Below are positions 43,999 to 57,060 of a DNA stretch of 64,000 nt, one piece after another (the stretch's first letter is position 1; each line of letters opens with the position of its first letter). The position numbers and the translations under genes were made by a program. Below the pieces are notes generated by a model. The model saw only the letters and a list, made by a program, of their open reading frames with translations, had not been told where the DNA came from and searched no databases. Source of the stretch: Sphagnum compactum (lineage: Eukaryota; Bryophyta; Sphagnopsida; Sphagnales); the NCBI GenBank assembly GCA_965153455.1, contig OZ234496.1, positions 8,517,863-8,581,862 on the forward strand, read 5' to 3'.

Positions 43999-45947
43999 TA
44001 TGTATAAGGAGCCATTTACCTTTAAAATATTTTACTAGGTTTTTATTTAAGCAAAATATTTCATAAAATAAGCTCAAAATCATGATTTACAAATTTATTT
44101 AAATGGTTTCAATTCCTATCACTTAAAAAAATGTTGCATTATATTGTAATGTAAATATATACGTAAATTTTTAAGGTATTTAAAGCAGTCCTTTAAACAA
44201 TAAAAAATATTGGTGATATTTTTTTATTAGATATTCCACTTTCATAATATATCAAGAATATTTTTGTAAGAGTTCATCCAAAATTTTTGATATCAACTTA
44301 AATAATCACTTATCACGATAGAAATTAAACAATGGTTACTTCTTGAAATGACTCTTTATACCTAATTTGCAACGAACTTTCAAGACCAAATCAATCCCCA
44401 TTATGCATTTGTAAGCTCCCAAGATCAAAACAAACCACCATTAAGCATATTTTGTGAATTCCCCATCACAAAATCCCAACTAACACAAAATCAAGTTTTT
44501 TGTATGAATTTGTTGTTTAAAGCTTGTGTGTAGTGTTAACACATTTGTCATGTTGTAGTATGATTAAATTAGTGTGAAATCCATGAATATTTGTCTAGGT
44601 ACACATAATGTGTAAGTTCTTGTTATCATAAGTCATGTTTTTTTCCCATCGTTGCCATGCAATTAAAGTGTAAAATTTGTACAATGTTTGTATGCAAAAG
44701 TTTTCATGGTGTTCCTTGCAATTATAATAATTATGAAATTGTAAATATTATAACTATCCCCTATGATTTTGATTAAAGTATTGGTAAACCACTTTAGATA
44801 TCATTAAATATGTGATTGGTCCAAAAATTGATGTGAAAGTTTGATCATTTTAGTGTGAAATGGATTATAAATGGTAAAAATGATGAAAATCATCACATTT
44901 AATTTCTTAAAATCAAAATTTCTTTATATATTGAATTTGTTTCAATGCACTTTTATTTTTAAATTGCCTATTTGATGGTAGTCAATTTTGATTCTGACAT
45001 TACTATGAGATACTTTTTGAATTCACACTTTGCATTACTATATTTGCATGACAAACTTAGTGTTATCATTTTGAAAGTTCATTATGAATACCTTTTAAAA
45101 AAAAAATCCATCCGTATTTTTTAATAATATGATAACTAAAGTTTACTACAACATGGATGATTTAAATTTTGATAATGTTAGTGCTGAATATGACTTTACA
45201 TTTTAAGTTCATTTACTAAAAAAAGTACAATTGCAACAATCTAAATTATCCCCTTAATTGGGCTTTCATCCACTTGTGTTAAAGGGTTCTATATTCATCC
45301 ATTTGCCCAATATTTTAAATAAATAAAAAGGAATATATGAAAAGGTGAATCACACTATTTTATTTTGAAGCAAAATTTGTTTTAATGTTTGGGACCTTCC
45401 ATGTGAAATTATCCATGTTAATGATATTATTTCATTAGAATGAATTTTATCGTTTGCAACCAAGAAATCAATGATTAGTTGTTCTAAATGACTACATAAT
45501 TTATTGTAGTGATAGGATCTTATTTCAAATCCTATGTGGAAAAAGTTATAGTTATATATCAATGGTGCATTTGATTAGTAGATGATAACATGGTAATAGG
45601 AATGATGACATTGTTTTTTCATTGCAAATCTCCTTTCACATGACATCCATGATTGATGACAAAGTGACATGGATGTTCAAGATATCATTTGAAAATGTGA
45701 TAATAACAAAGTCATTTCAAAAATGACTAAATAATAACTATGCACATGATGTGAACAAAATGATGTGTCATTACATAGACAATGTGGTCATACAATTATT
45801 TTACAATGATTAAAAATTGATTAATAATAATTTAACATGAATATAAAAAGACAATGAAATATCACATGTAAGGATTTGATTTTTGTTAATATTGTACATA
45901 TAGGGAATATAAGAACCTTTAATATATAAGAACCTTTAAGTGCAAGA
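43999..45947. other. AT-rich distal non-coding stretch (unit 3)
   Basis: Collinear with 14551-16523; nothing recognised. Confidence 0.6.
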
Positions 45948-46686
45948 TGTGGGAAATATATAATTTATTTGTACATTAAAAGTTTATCAAAAATTTATAT
46001 AATTTACAAACTATATTTATAAGGATAAATAAATTTATTTTACATTTGTAAAAAAATTACACAATTACATTAAATTATATGTGTACAAATTAACAAATTT
46101 CATAATTTCAAAATTTTAGTTAAAATTTTAGTATTTATTATTATTATTAAAATAAAATTGAAATACTTATATTAAATTTATATATCATATTTAATATGAA
46201 TAACACTTTAAAATTATATATATGATCCATTTATAAATATTTTATGAAGATAAAATATATGAACTCATATGTTTAAATTAAAAGTTATTGGTAAAATCAT
46301 GATATATTGGAAGCAAAATTGTATAATATAAATTGTTAAATCAAATGAATGTTTAAGATATGAAATATATATTTTATTTATTGCATGTATAAGTCACAAT
46401 GGTTTTTCCGTTTACAAATCATGTGTTTGAATTAATTTCTTCCAAAGAATGGTCATCGAAATGTTATTCAATAAACAAAATTAAAATACATGTTTTGAAA
46501 TGAATTATTTAAAAAATAATAATAATAATTTTGTTCATTATTGAATAAATTTGTGAATAAATTTTTAATTTTTTCATTTGGACAAATTATTAATACGATA
46601 TGAATGATCAAATTTGAAATTTTCTGTAATGTTTAAATGAAATATGGTTTAAATCGAATAAACATTAAATTATTTACACAATAATT

Positions 46687-46915
46687 GGGGTGGTTTGGTG
46701 GTAAAACAATTTAACTCCGTCCTTGGGGTACAAGAATTGAATTTCACAAATGACATTTGTTGTGGGCAACATTCGAATATTGATTGAATATTCCATACCT
46801 ACTTAGATTACCTAGTTCAGTGGTTACCTAGGTGAGCTTAAGTAGGTAGATTTGATGATTTATTTAATTATTTAAATTAAGTTTTTAACCTAGTTTAGGT
46901 GATGGTACATGTCAA
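46687..46915 (+). mobile_element. tRNA-headed SINE-like repeat (unit 4)
   Basis: Head ggggtggtttggtggtaaaa and TAGG-rich body as at 744-970. Confidence 0.5.
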
Positions 46916-48217
46916 CAATTGAAAGGATGAAAAATAATGAAATATTAATATATCTGACTATTTATAAAAAATTTATTATAATAAATATTATAAATTAAAA
47001 AATAATGTTGCTCAAGTTCTGGGTTTCAATTTGTAATAATAATAAAAAATTAAATGATGACTAAACTATCATTAATGACTTCACATATGTCCTTTATGAT
47101 TTGAATATTAGTTATAAACTTAGTCATATATTTGAAGATTTCTGCTAATGTTTCTCAAGTAAATAACATGAAACTTCTTTTATTATAAACTATCAGTGTG
47201 TAAGACAAAACAAACATGTCAAATAATAATTTGGTTGAAAAATGCACCATGCATGGTTCATGTTGTTAAAGAAAAATTCATTGAACTAATTAATTGAATT
47301 TTGAGCACTTTTGCAACAAAAGAAGTATGAAGATTAAATCTTGGGTTACACATTTGTAAGTTTGTTGGGTGATATCAATTGTACTTTCTTGATTTGAACA
47401 ACGTAGTTTCTTCAAACTTGAAATGAACTATTCAACTCCTCATGACAACTGGATTGAAATGACAAGAATGTTTAAATATGAGAATGCAATGGCATGTTTC
47501 ACACATGCCTTTTAATTGCATGAAGTAGACACAAAAAATATGCACAGCAATTGAAACAAAAACTCAAGTCCAATGAAACATACTACTAAATTGAAATACA
47601 AAACATCTTAAAATCACAAAATGTCCTAATCATACATGCACAAGTACATGTCCCCCATGAACACATGATTAGTCACATAACGTTCTAATCATGGATGCTA
47701 CCATGTTTTGGCATTAATAAAAGCAAACTTTGGGCATGGGACAAATTAAATGAGGTGGATGAAACTTTGTGCACTAAGTGGGAATTGTGTGAGGGGGATG
47801 GGCCAAGACTCCCAAGACCCTTTCAATTGCACTTTGAAAATGAAAGTCGAGACTTTGTCAAAGTTTCAACTATCAAGAATGAGGTTTGAATGTTCAAAAC
47901 ATGTTGAAATTGCTTGACCTTTATTTAATTGAAATACCCAAATGAAAATTAGAAGATAGTGGCCTTGCATTGTTAGAAAAACCTTTATCTTAATAGTTAT
48001 GATGTTTTGAAAGGTAATGACAAAAAAATGTCAAAAAAAATTTCAACCATTCAAAATGGGATATGGAATAACAATCATGTCTAATTGAAGAGTTTCACAA
48101 AATGTTGGAAATTTTTGAAGATTATAATATAGGGGCATCCAATGTTTGAAACAAATATCTTTCTTAATGGTTATGATGCCTAAAAGTTGCAAGACATCAA
48201 TGTGTTCTGATCATGGA
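46916..48217. other. Non-coding stretch (unit 4)
   Basis: Collinear with 17491-18758; the 47695-47889 frame is a longer open version of the conserved block at 1707-1931. No gene recognised. Confidence 0.55.
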
Positions 48218-48274
48218 AGGATTTGAGAATTTTGAAAAAATATCTTTGGATGTAGCCCCATGGGGACACAAGAA

Positions 48275-48382
48275 ATATGATGAAATTGAGTTTTCCCATT
48301 CAGAGATGAAAGCAATTTTCAATCTGGTGGTGAATGAGAGCCTTTATTTAATTGCTACACAACTTTGGCAAATTTGTAACAT
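48275..48382 (+). pseudogene. 108-base HSPA12-like gene fragment, best-preserved copy (unit 4)
   Basis: Ungapped match to the downstream gene; keeps cattcagagatgaaagc and attgctacacaact, closer to the gene than in units 1-3. Open frame 48213-48503; flanking direct repeats 48218-48278 and 48432-48494, whose two copies also resemble each other most here (both with tgtagccccatgg/tgtagccacatgg). Confidence 0.75.
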
Positions 48383-48867
48383 GAGATGTAATCTAGGGTT
48401 CATGAAATGCAATTTTAAGGTTTATGAGATGAGGAATTTGAGAATTTTGAAAAAATACCATTCGCATGTAGCCACATGGGGATGTAAGAAATATATTAGG
48501 TAGTGTTTGCTATAACATTTTGGGTCAAAGTTGAGTCTATGTAAAATATGTGCTAAATTTGTGATATAGTTTTGGCTTAAACTTGGATTATTCACTAGGT
48601 TTCTATAGTTGGTATAATTGAGAGTTGCATGTGAAGCATGTTCCTCCATCCTAATCATTCATCTTAAAGCTCTTGCATTTGGTGTACTAGAAGTGAAGAG
48701 CTAAGGAGTATGCTCTAGGTTTATAGAATTCCAATGTTGTAGAATCAAAAGTTTATCGCTAATACACTTAACAAGTCTACAAGGGTGTGTCACAATGTTT
48801 AGCAATAAGGGAGTTCCAATCTAATGCTGAATAGATTTCAACATGAAGATGATGAAAAAGGTAAACA

Positions 48868-50019
48868 TGTAACCAAAAAGGAGGGCTCAAATCCTCTCAG
48901 ACAAACTGACAATCCAAGTCACCAGAACTCAATCGAATACTTCATTACTCCAAAAACCAGTAAGCTTCTCTGGTGCCTTCTCCAGAGTCTCTCTTGTACA
49001 CACACTGATCACTTACAGATATGGACTCCATTCACATAAGCTTGACAGAGTCCATTGCATGAGCAAGAGCTTCAAACTTTACTTACTGACGCAAGACAAT
49101 CCTGCAACTTTTCTGGTTACAAGGTGTCCATCAGATACCAGACACCTTACACAGTCGAGTCCTACTGATCAGAGCTCGCTGTATGCAGCCAATCTAATGA
49201 AAGGTCTGACCTTGATTGCCACGGATTGCATCAGCACAACGCTTCTACACACTGCCTTTGCTGATCTTCCCGATTCAAAGATGCTCGGGCCCACCTAACT
49301 CCGAAACACTTCCCTCCTGAATCATCACGACTTCAAGACTAACTGATGCTGCTCGAAGAACTGACACCCACATCTACCAGAATCAGCAGACCTCTACTCT
49401 CTCCTCATTATTCATTCTAACAGCCTCCTTACGAAACGAGCAACTGGCTAGCTTACAGACGCAGCGGAAAAAGTCAGTAGCCAACCCAGATCCCCTCACA
49501 GAACCAAAACTCTCCTCCATCTTTCTGCAGCAGAAGCTCTACTATTCACCAGACGCAGCGGAAGATTTCTAGCATAGCTAAGCTCCCCTCTACAGAACTC
49601 CTTCTTCTCTCTCTCTCTTCCTTTTTCTCTTGAATTTACACACTATCTATCCAAGAACAACCTTTTTTCCCAAAACAGCCTTCCTGATCTTTCTTCAGAA
49701 CGCCGTTCGTTGCATCCAGAAGCTTCCCCTCCAAATCGCCTTGTCTTCTCCTTTACGCTCCCAAACCACCATTCTCCATAATTGCATTACCGACCCTAGT
49801 TATAATTTGGAGCCGCCACTCAGACTCCATACCCATTCAGTGCAGCCGTCATGCAAATCTCTCAGCGCAACATCTCACTCCAGAAACAGCAAAGCTTCCC
49901 ATGCAGAAGTAAAGAAAAGACAGCCGCCACTCAGAAACAAAACGGCTCAATTAACACACAACTTAATTTCCCTGATCAGTGGGCGCACAAAAGTTGGGGT
50001 AACCTAATTTCCCATTACA
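48868..50019 (-). mobile_element. Solo-LTR-like insertion A, 1152 bases
   Basis: Absent from units 1-3. It starts TGTAACC and ends ATTACA, has TG...CA ends and is flanked by a 4-base duplication aaca (48864-48867 and 50020-50023). GC-richer than its surroundings. The word gacgcagcggaa occurs twice inside (near 49456 and 49552). On the - strand its 3' end (ctcctttttggttaca) matches the + strand 3' end of insertion B, and both 5' ends share a ggtaacc/aactt-type word, so the two are relatives in opposite orientation. The 125-codon frame inside (49630-50007) has no recognisable protein. A solo LTR is the best reading; a short non-autonomous LTR element is possible. Confidence 0.65.
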
Positions 50020-50229
50020 AACATATTTCTAAATCATAAAAACTTTGCTATTAATCTGTAATTAACGGAAGCTTTGCTATAGAGTGTAGTTGTTCCTTTG
50101 CAAAGCAAGTGAACATTTATTTATTTTTGGAAGAATTCCCTATTTTGCAAAGGATCATTTTGTTTGTTTTTGAACACTTCGCCTTGGGTGGGCCCTTATG
50201 GGAATCTCCCAATCCTCTGATGTTACCTT

Positions 50230-50745
50230 ACACAATAGATTGGATGAAGACATTCAATGATGAAATTGAAATGAAGATGATGAAAAAAATAAGCATGTTT
50301 CCAAGCCAACAAATTGGATCAAAAAGAATGAATGATGAAAATGAAGACGATGAAAAAGGTAAGTTTGTTTCCAAAAAAATATTGGTTGAAAAAATATAAT
50401 GATGGAATTAATTTCGAAATCAAGATGATGGAGAAAGCAAGCATGTTTCCAAGCAAAAAAAATGAGGGGGTGGAAGAAGGAAAAAAAACAGGATGAAAGT
50501 CAAGATGAAGGTTGTAAACATGTTGCCCAGCAATTTTATTTTTGGTGAAAGTGAAAATGATGAAAATTGAAGAGGATGAAAGAGTTTTAAAGCGTAAGAA
50601 TTTGGATGAAGAAATTGGATGAAAGTAAAAATGATGTCAAAAAGAAGAAGAACGAAAGCATGTTTGGAAGCAAAAGCATATTGGATGAAGAAAAGTGGAT
50701 GAAAGTGAAGATGAGAAGACTTAGAGCAAGTACTAGTTAGAGAAG
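50230..50745 (+). repeat. Degenerate ~80-base purine-rich tandem array (unit 4)
   Basis: Same repeat as 4140-4655. About 110 bases just upstream (near 50175) are missing relative to other units. Confidence 0.7.
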
Positions 50746-50769
50746 AAGAAAACTCATCCACTAAATTTC

Positions 50770-51494
50770 ATCCCCAAAATTGCCTCAATTTGGTTTTGTT
50801 TGTTTTCTTTGTGGTGTCGGCATCCTTGGTTTTGCGCGGTGGGGGGATTCTTCCGCGCGCCTGTGCGACCGCGGTATCTTTCTTTCTCGTCGCCACTCGT
50901 CCTCGGTAAGGACTTTTCCGCCAACGCTAGACTTTGCGGTTTTTTTTTCTTCTTCCTCTTCTGCACACGATTTCTCTTAGACTCTTGTGGGATGTCCGGC
51001 GCCTTGATAAGACGCACGCACGCCCGATGCTGCTCAGTGGAGTCAGCAAGCAAGTCTTGTGAGTTGGGAAGAAAGGTGGCTCATGGGTTTGCACAACTAG
51101 TAGGAGCTCGCTCGCTCGCCCATCTTTGGAGTTCTAGAGTTCAAAGGCTACTATTGACCGTGTTCCAGAACTGTCGGTACTCAACAAACCTCTTGCGTCC
51201 TCTCCACTTTTCTGAGGATGATTTTGTTCGGTTGCTGAATTTCTTGAACAAAGGGTTTTGTGATTGATTGCTTGACCGATTGAGAGTGATCGTAAGACTT
51301 GGTTGTTGAACTGAGGTTTTGAGGTAAATTTGGGTATTGGGTAGTTTGGAGTTTCTGTGCTTCTGCAGTCATCGTCGTGCAAGAGTCCGAAGCTTTTGGA
51401 GAGTGCAAGTCCGGACACTTTGTTTGCAGGAGTTGTTGTTTTGAAGGTGAGGAGGACCAGGAGGACGCGGAGGAGGCGGAGGAGAACTGTGACA
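50770..51494 (+). promoter_or_regulatory. CpG-rich leader with candidate 5' UTR intron (unit 4)
   Basis: Candidate intron 50906-51429 (ctcg/gtaagg to tttgcag). A 25-base insertion unique to this unit (51128-51152) lies inside it. Confidence 0.5.
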
Positions 51495-53351
51495 ATGGAT
51501 CATGCGGAATCTGCTGGCGGAGGAAGAGGAGCGAGAGTGGTGGTGGGACTGGATTTCGGCACCACGTACTCTGGTTATGCTTTCGCACACAAATTGAAGC
51601 CCAAGGACATCTTCACATTTTAGGACTGGGCAAAATCATCCCCACCCTACTGCAAAAGCATCACCGGGATTTACTACAAACCAGTAGGTTCTTCTGATGC
51701 AGGAGGCAAAAAACAGTACGTGTGCAAGTCTTGGGGAAATCCGGCTCGCCTTGAACTTGAGAAGGACTGTGGGTTGCTGCGGACGATACGGGATCGTCGT
51801 CAGCAACAAGCTGCTGCTGTGGATGTGCCGGTTGTCGGCGAGTATCTGACGAGATTCAAGCTAGATCTTCTTCAGGTGGGTGGCGATGATGGAGCGACGT
51901 CACCTAGTGGTACCATCTATCCTCCGGGACTGACGGTGAATCGAGTCATCAGCGATTACTTGCGAGAGATTGGCAGGTTCATCATGGAACAAATGCAGAA
52001 GCATTATGGGGAACAGCTTTCCATGGAATCAGTACAGTGGTGTGTCACGGTTCCTTCCATCTGGAGCGACAGTGCCAAGCGCAAGATGAAACAGTGTATG
52101 GCTGATGCGGGTCTTGTAGTGGGTAGTGGTGGTGGTGGTCCAGACGGATCATCGCAACGTCAATATGTCAGCCCACATCCTCTCATCATGGTTTTGGAGC
52201 CAGAGGAAGCGTCCTGTCATTGCCATCGCAATTCCGAACATCTGAACCTCCAAAAGGGTGATAAACTATTGGTTGTTGACATTGGAGGAGGAACCTCTGA
52301 CATAGTTGTTCAAGAATGGGTGGGAGATGATGATAGCTACAGGGTGAGAGAAGTGACACGCAGCACTGGTGGCTTTTGTGGGGGCACGTATGTTGACAGG
52401 AACTTCATCACATTCATGTCTGAGAAGATCGGATGTCTTCGCGAGTATTTCCAGCAGAACCCAGCCTATAAGTCTGATTTGCTCAAAAGATGGGAGGAAA
52501 TCAAGCGATCTTTTGGTGATCCTTTGAGCATGGGCGATGACATAGAGCTTCAACTCCCGCACAAATTGGCAAGAGCCTGGGAGGATCAGGAGCGGGAGCA
52601 AGGATTACCAGAACGTGAGTCATATCATGAAATTGAGGTTTCCTATTCAGAGATGAAAGCAATCTTCGATCCGGTGGTGAATGAGAACCTTGACCTAATT
52701 GCTGCACAACTCTCGCAGACCTGCGACATCAAGGTCATGTTGGTGGTAGGTGGTTTCGCAGGCTCTCCTTACCTTATGACACGAATAAAGAACAGCTTTG
52801 CTGCTGAGGTTGAACGGATAATTAGTCCCCCGAATCCTGGAAGTGCAGTTTGTCAGGGTGCAGTAGCACTGGCAATGAACCCCGGAGCAACCCTTTCTAG
52901 AATTGCGAGAAAAACCTATGGAGTTCGGGTCGGTCGAAATTTTGAGGAAGGAGATCCTGCTGAGTCCTGTTTGGAGGTAGGTAACAGGAAGATTTGCCGG
53001 AACCGATTCTACATTTATGTGCAGAAGGGAAGTAAGGTAGCAGTTGATCATTGTGTCACCAAGACACATGGGCGATTGTACCCTAGACAGAAGGTGTTGC
53101 CCGTCGAACTCTACAGCTCTGGTGATGTCTCCCCAAGATACACAAAGGGAGGATCAGCTGAAAAGGAAGGTGAGTTGCAGATAGACATGTCTAGCGTCAG
53201 TGGAGAGACAGATGCGGAACCTAAAGTCAGCGTCTCCATGTACTTTGGTCGCAGCAGTATAGAGATGACAGCTGTAGCCCTTAATTTTGGAGACAAATCT
53301 AAGGTTCATGAGATGCAGCTCCCTGTCACATTTGGTGGTGTCTTGGAGTGA
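51495..53351 (+). pseudogene. HSPA12-like Hsp70 gene with one nonsense codon (unit 4)
   Basis: Same length as the intact copies (1857 bases including stop), no frameshift, all ATP-site motifs preserved. Codon 43 is TAG (51621-51623), where the other three copies have TAC (Tyr, in DIFTFYDW). No suitable in-frame ATG follows until well inside the ATPase domain, so a functional product would need readthrough. Its variable region is distinct (VRVGRNF at 477-483; HGRLYPRQKVLPVEL near 525-539), and the Gly-rich stretch reads GSGGGG. A very recent pseudogene, a segregating null allele or a base-call error are all compatible. Confidence 0.88.
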
Positions 53352-53890
53352 TTGCAAAAACCTTTCTCATGTAATGTGTGTAGGCTGATTCTTCTCCAAT
53401 TTGTAGACTCACAATCCAACAATGCTCATGGGATTGGAGAGTCTGTGATAAATTGCAATACCACTCGCTCCCTGATGTCTTGTGTTTGTTCAGCCCTATT
53501 TTTATTTCCCGTACCAGGAATTTTGGATTCAGGTGTAAAGGAACAAATTCTTCTGGATGGGTTTTCTCATCTGTGCACAGGACCTTGTTGGAGCAGCTTT
53601 GTGATGTATATTCTAATGCTGGTAGCAGACACAAGGCATTCAACTGCATAATATATTTCATGCAAAGAATTTCATAAAGTATATGAGGTGATTCAAATGC
53701 AAGTATGTTTAAAACTACTGGCCATGGCCAATGTTGTGGGTTCAAGTGTGAATTGTAAATTTTTCGTTTGGATTTTGTTGAATTTTTATTGTATTTCCAA
53801 TGACAAAGATTACAGAAAATTCATTATCTCTCACACCTTTGGCTTAAAAATTAACAAAATCGCCTCCTTGAAACCCTATGTATAGAGGGC
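53352..53890 (+). other. 3' flank / probable 3' UTR (unit 4)
   Basis: Very close to unit 1 here (same gtgattcaaatgcaag and gttgtgggttcaag words), more than to unit 2. Confidence 0.4.
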
Positions 53891-54008
53891 GTTTGAACAA
53901 TACAAAAACCACCCCAATTTCCGCAAAAAATTAGTTTTCATTTCATTGAATTTTCAATCACAGAATCGGACAACATGAGGAAAGTTCTGTAATGTACACT
54001 TATTTCTG

Positions 54009-54163
54009 GAGGACTTTCTGATGGTACGAAGAGCACAAGGGGGGGATGGGCCGTGTGATTTGGGGGATCTGAAGATGACAAACAACCTACCTTGCTTGAT
54101 AGATACATATGAAGGCATGAATCCCCTGAATTCTTCCTTGTGCCTCTATTTGGAAGACGCAAG
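54009..54163 (+). pseudogene. Possible relic exon, splice sites damaged (unit 4)
   Basis: Equivalent of 23480-23634 and open in the same frame for most of its length, but the acceptor AG is now TG (tttctg) and the donor has lost a G (caagtatgt). A (TATT)n run follows at 54199-54226. Confidence 0.35.
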
Positions 54164-54226
54164 TATGTACAGTGCAACAAGCGTGGAGTTAGGTGGGGTA
54201 TTTATTTATTTATTTATTGATTTATT

Positions 54227-55668
54227 GTTGGTTCAGGTCAGTAGTCCAATGGAGAAGTTATCTTCCCGTGGGACTTCCTAGAAGATGATGTCTAACATGG
54301 GTACTAAAACCATTTAGCTTAATACAGTAAACCCCCTTCAAATTTACGCCCTTGGTGCATATTTTCTTTTGTGACACTAATGAATTGCAATTTAAATGTG
54401 TATAGTCACATTTCGAATAAACCCTTACAAGATTGTGATTATATGCAAAAACAAATCTTACAAAACAACCCATTTATGTTAGAATAAAGGTGTCAATTAT
54501 CTAAATTTTCTACATGGGTTATTCTAAGCTTTACTATGCATTATTAGACTTGAAGAAGGTTGTGATTTTTAATTGTTTAATTGTAATGATTTACATTAAG
54601 TTTGAGGTTTTTAACTATTAGCTTGTGTATTTGTCAACTGGATATTTTTAATTAAGATTTTATGTTTTCTTGACAAGTTCACATTCTTTTGCTTGTCTCC
54701 ATTTTTTTATAAAAAAATTCCCTTTCCATTGAATTCATTGTTGTTAGTTTGCACAATTTGAACACAAAGCAACATTAACATTACCAAAGAGGACTACAAT
54801 TTTAAAAAAATTAATATTTGCTTTAGATTTTCCTCGTTATAATCACATTTAAAAAGAAAGCTATGCAAGGATTCTGTGCTACTAACGAATGTGATAATGA
54901 TTTTAGAAAATGATGTTTCTTACTCAAACAAATGATTACCAAAAAAAAGTGTGACAAAACAAGAATGTGACTACAATGGGCATGATTGTAAATGCACATA
55001 TAATAATCATATCAATAAACTGGCATCCAATTTTACACCCCTTTTCATCCTCACTTGGCTATCTCACCCCCACTTTGTAGCTACCTTTAAAGTCTTTCAA
55101 AATAGAACTGAAAAGTCAAAAGAAGGACGAGCTCTCCAAAATTATGATTATGTTTTCGTTCTTTTAATATACCTAGAGACCTTGTGCCCAACTAAGAGGT
55201 CTACCTACCTCAATCAAAGACCTACCTAAGGTACCTACCCACCTACCTACCAAACTAGTTTGACCTCGACTTGAAGAGGTTTTTCTTAGTTTTGTCACCT
55301 ATCTTTTTGTAGTTCAAAACTAACAATTCCAATTTTGGGTCTTGCCACTAGTTTTCACTAAACTAGCCATGTTGGTTTTGGCTAGAACCACATCACAAGT
55401 GTTTTTTATGAAGTTATTCTCAAAACTAACACCTGATTACAATCCTATTTAATTCATTATTTATTATTTCATGCCATATTTGTTTGTATTTTAAAATTAG
55501 CCTAATTGAGGATGACAAAATTTCAACTAAGGATGAATAGAAGACTAATTTGAACTTTAAGGGAATTGAACTCTATTGTAGTTAGGTGTAGAGATCACAA
55601 GTATTTAGAAGTTCTAGGGCTATTGGATTGTTTTAGGTGTAAGGTCTATAATTTTGTGTTTGAAAGCT
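54227..55668. other. AT-rich non-coding stretch with CCTA block (unit 4)
   Basis: Collinear with 7617-9059; CCTA block 55201-55254. No gene. Confidence 0.6.
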
Positions 55669-55888
55669 TTAGTTTTAGGGTTTTTTTTTAATTAAGGGTT
55701 AATTTTCAAATGTTTATTTTTTGAGTTAGGGTTTTAAGGCTTTTTTTTTTTAAAAAAATTTAGGGATTTTTTTTTTTAAGGTTTATATTTGAAGCTAGGG
55801 TTTAATGTTTTAAATTTAAATGGTTAGTTTGAAAGGTTGTGGTTTATGGTTAACATTTTAAGATTAAGGTTTTGAAGTTTTGGGGTTA
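55669..55888 (+). repeat. Degenerate telomere-like words (unit 4)
   Basis: As 9060-9260, with expanded T runs. Confidence 0.4.
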
Positions 55889-56855
55889 TGTCATATTGAA
55901 AGCACCTCAAATCTTTTTTTAAATGAAAAAATCATAAGAAATACTAGTTACAATGTTTTAAAAATTCTTTTAGTACTTTATACTCATTAAATTCAGTTGA
56001 AATTGTTTTATACATCATTCCCCTAAAAAGATATAAAAAACTTTGTGATGTAAACATATTAAAACTTTTAACACTAGTATAATTCTTGATGTTAAAACAT
56101 GGAAAAAAACAAACACTTGTTACACTTTCTTTGGCTCCCATTAATGTGATTGCATTAACAACATTTTTTCTTCTAGCAAATTGGTGCAAAATGTTACCTA
56201 TGGCTAAGAGCCACACCCACCACAATAAGAGTCTAAATCTCAAATTCACCACTTATGTTCCAACATGAAGTTTAAGGTGCCTTGTGTTGTATTTGATCAC
56301 AAAGGAAGTTTTGTTAAATCTTTATTGTTTCAGGCATTTTTTCTACTAGTTTTTAAATTATTTTGATAATTTTCACAAAACTTGTCATCATTAAAGTTAA
56401 ATCATTTATGGGTCCTATTCCACTCATGTTAAATCTCTTGTGGGATGATGGCCATGCATGTTACATTTACAAAAATGAAAAAAAATTGTAGGTACAAGAT
56501 TTAAAGGTTTCAAGCCTTTTGCCAATGTCGAGCCTTAACACCTTTCCTACAACCTCCTACATTTCAATTTTCCATTATACTCATTCTTGATTATGTGGGA
56601 TTCATCTATCCTTACATATAAAACCCTTGTAGAAAATCAAGTTTCGTGACCAAAAAATTTAGTAAAAAAAAGGACCCCATTGAAATGGCCATAAAAAAAA
56701 CTTTTCATCACTTTGTACAAGTTGATTTTAACATGTCCATTGCGACTGGCTGGTCATTTTGATTCGTCACTTTGACTTACAAGGCAATGGATCATTTACC
56801 TAGTCAAATTTAAAATAATTATTTTAAATTTTACTTTCAAAAATAAAATTATATT
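55889..56855. other. Non-coding stretch, nothing recognised (unit 4)
   Basis: Collinear with 9261-10230. Confidence 0.6.
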
Positions 56856-57060
56856 GTAGGTAGATAGGTACTAAATAGGTGTAACTAGCCCAAGAAAGGT
56901 AGGTAGCTAGGTTGAAGAAGGAAGTATCTAGGTACTAGTGGTAGCCTAGCTACCCAACTTAACCCACCTAGCCTAGCTACTGAACCAAGCCTACATAGCC
57001 TAGCTACCCAATCAAGCCTATCTAGCCTAGATACCCAACCTAACATACTTAACATAACCC
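56856..57060. repeat. TAGG/CCTA-rich block (unit 4)
   Basis: As 10231-10440. Confidence 0.5.

Larger units (their letters stand above)
29731..45947 (+). repeat. Array unit 3
   Basis: Contains an intact Hsp70 gene and is near the ancestral length. Unit-specific changes are a duplication with foreign filler at 38200-38380, a ~75-base loss near 42066 and a 90-base tandem duplication at 42972-43160. Confidence 0.9.

Noticed and set aside
49630-50007. 125-codon frame in insertion A and 72-codon frame in insertion B (62091-62309)
   Set aside because: Not shared between the related elements and without reverse transcriptase, protease or transposase motifs.
51720-51722. GTG as an alternative start after the nonsense codon in unit 4
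   Set aside because: GTG is not a normal start in nuclear plant genes and the product would lack the first ATP-phosphate motif.
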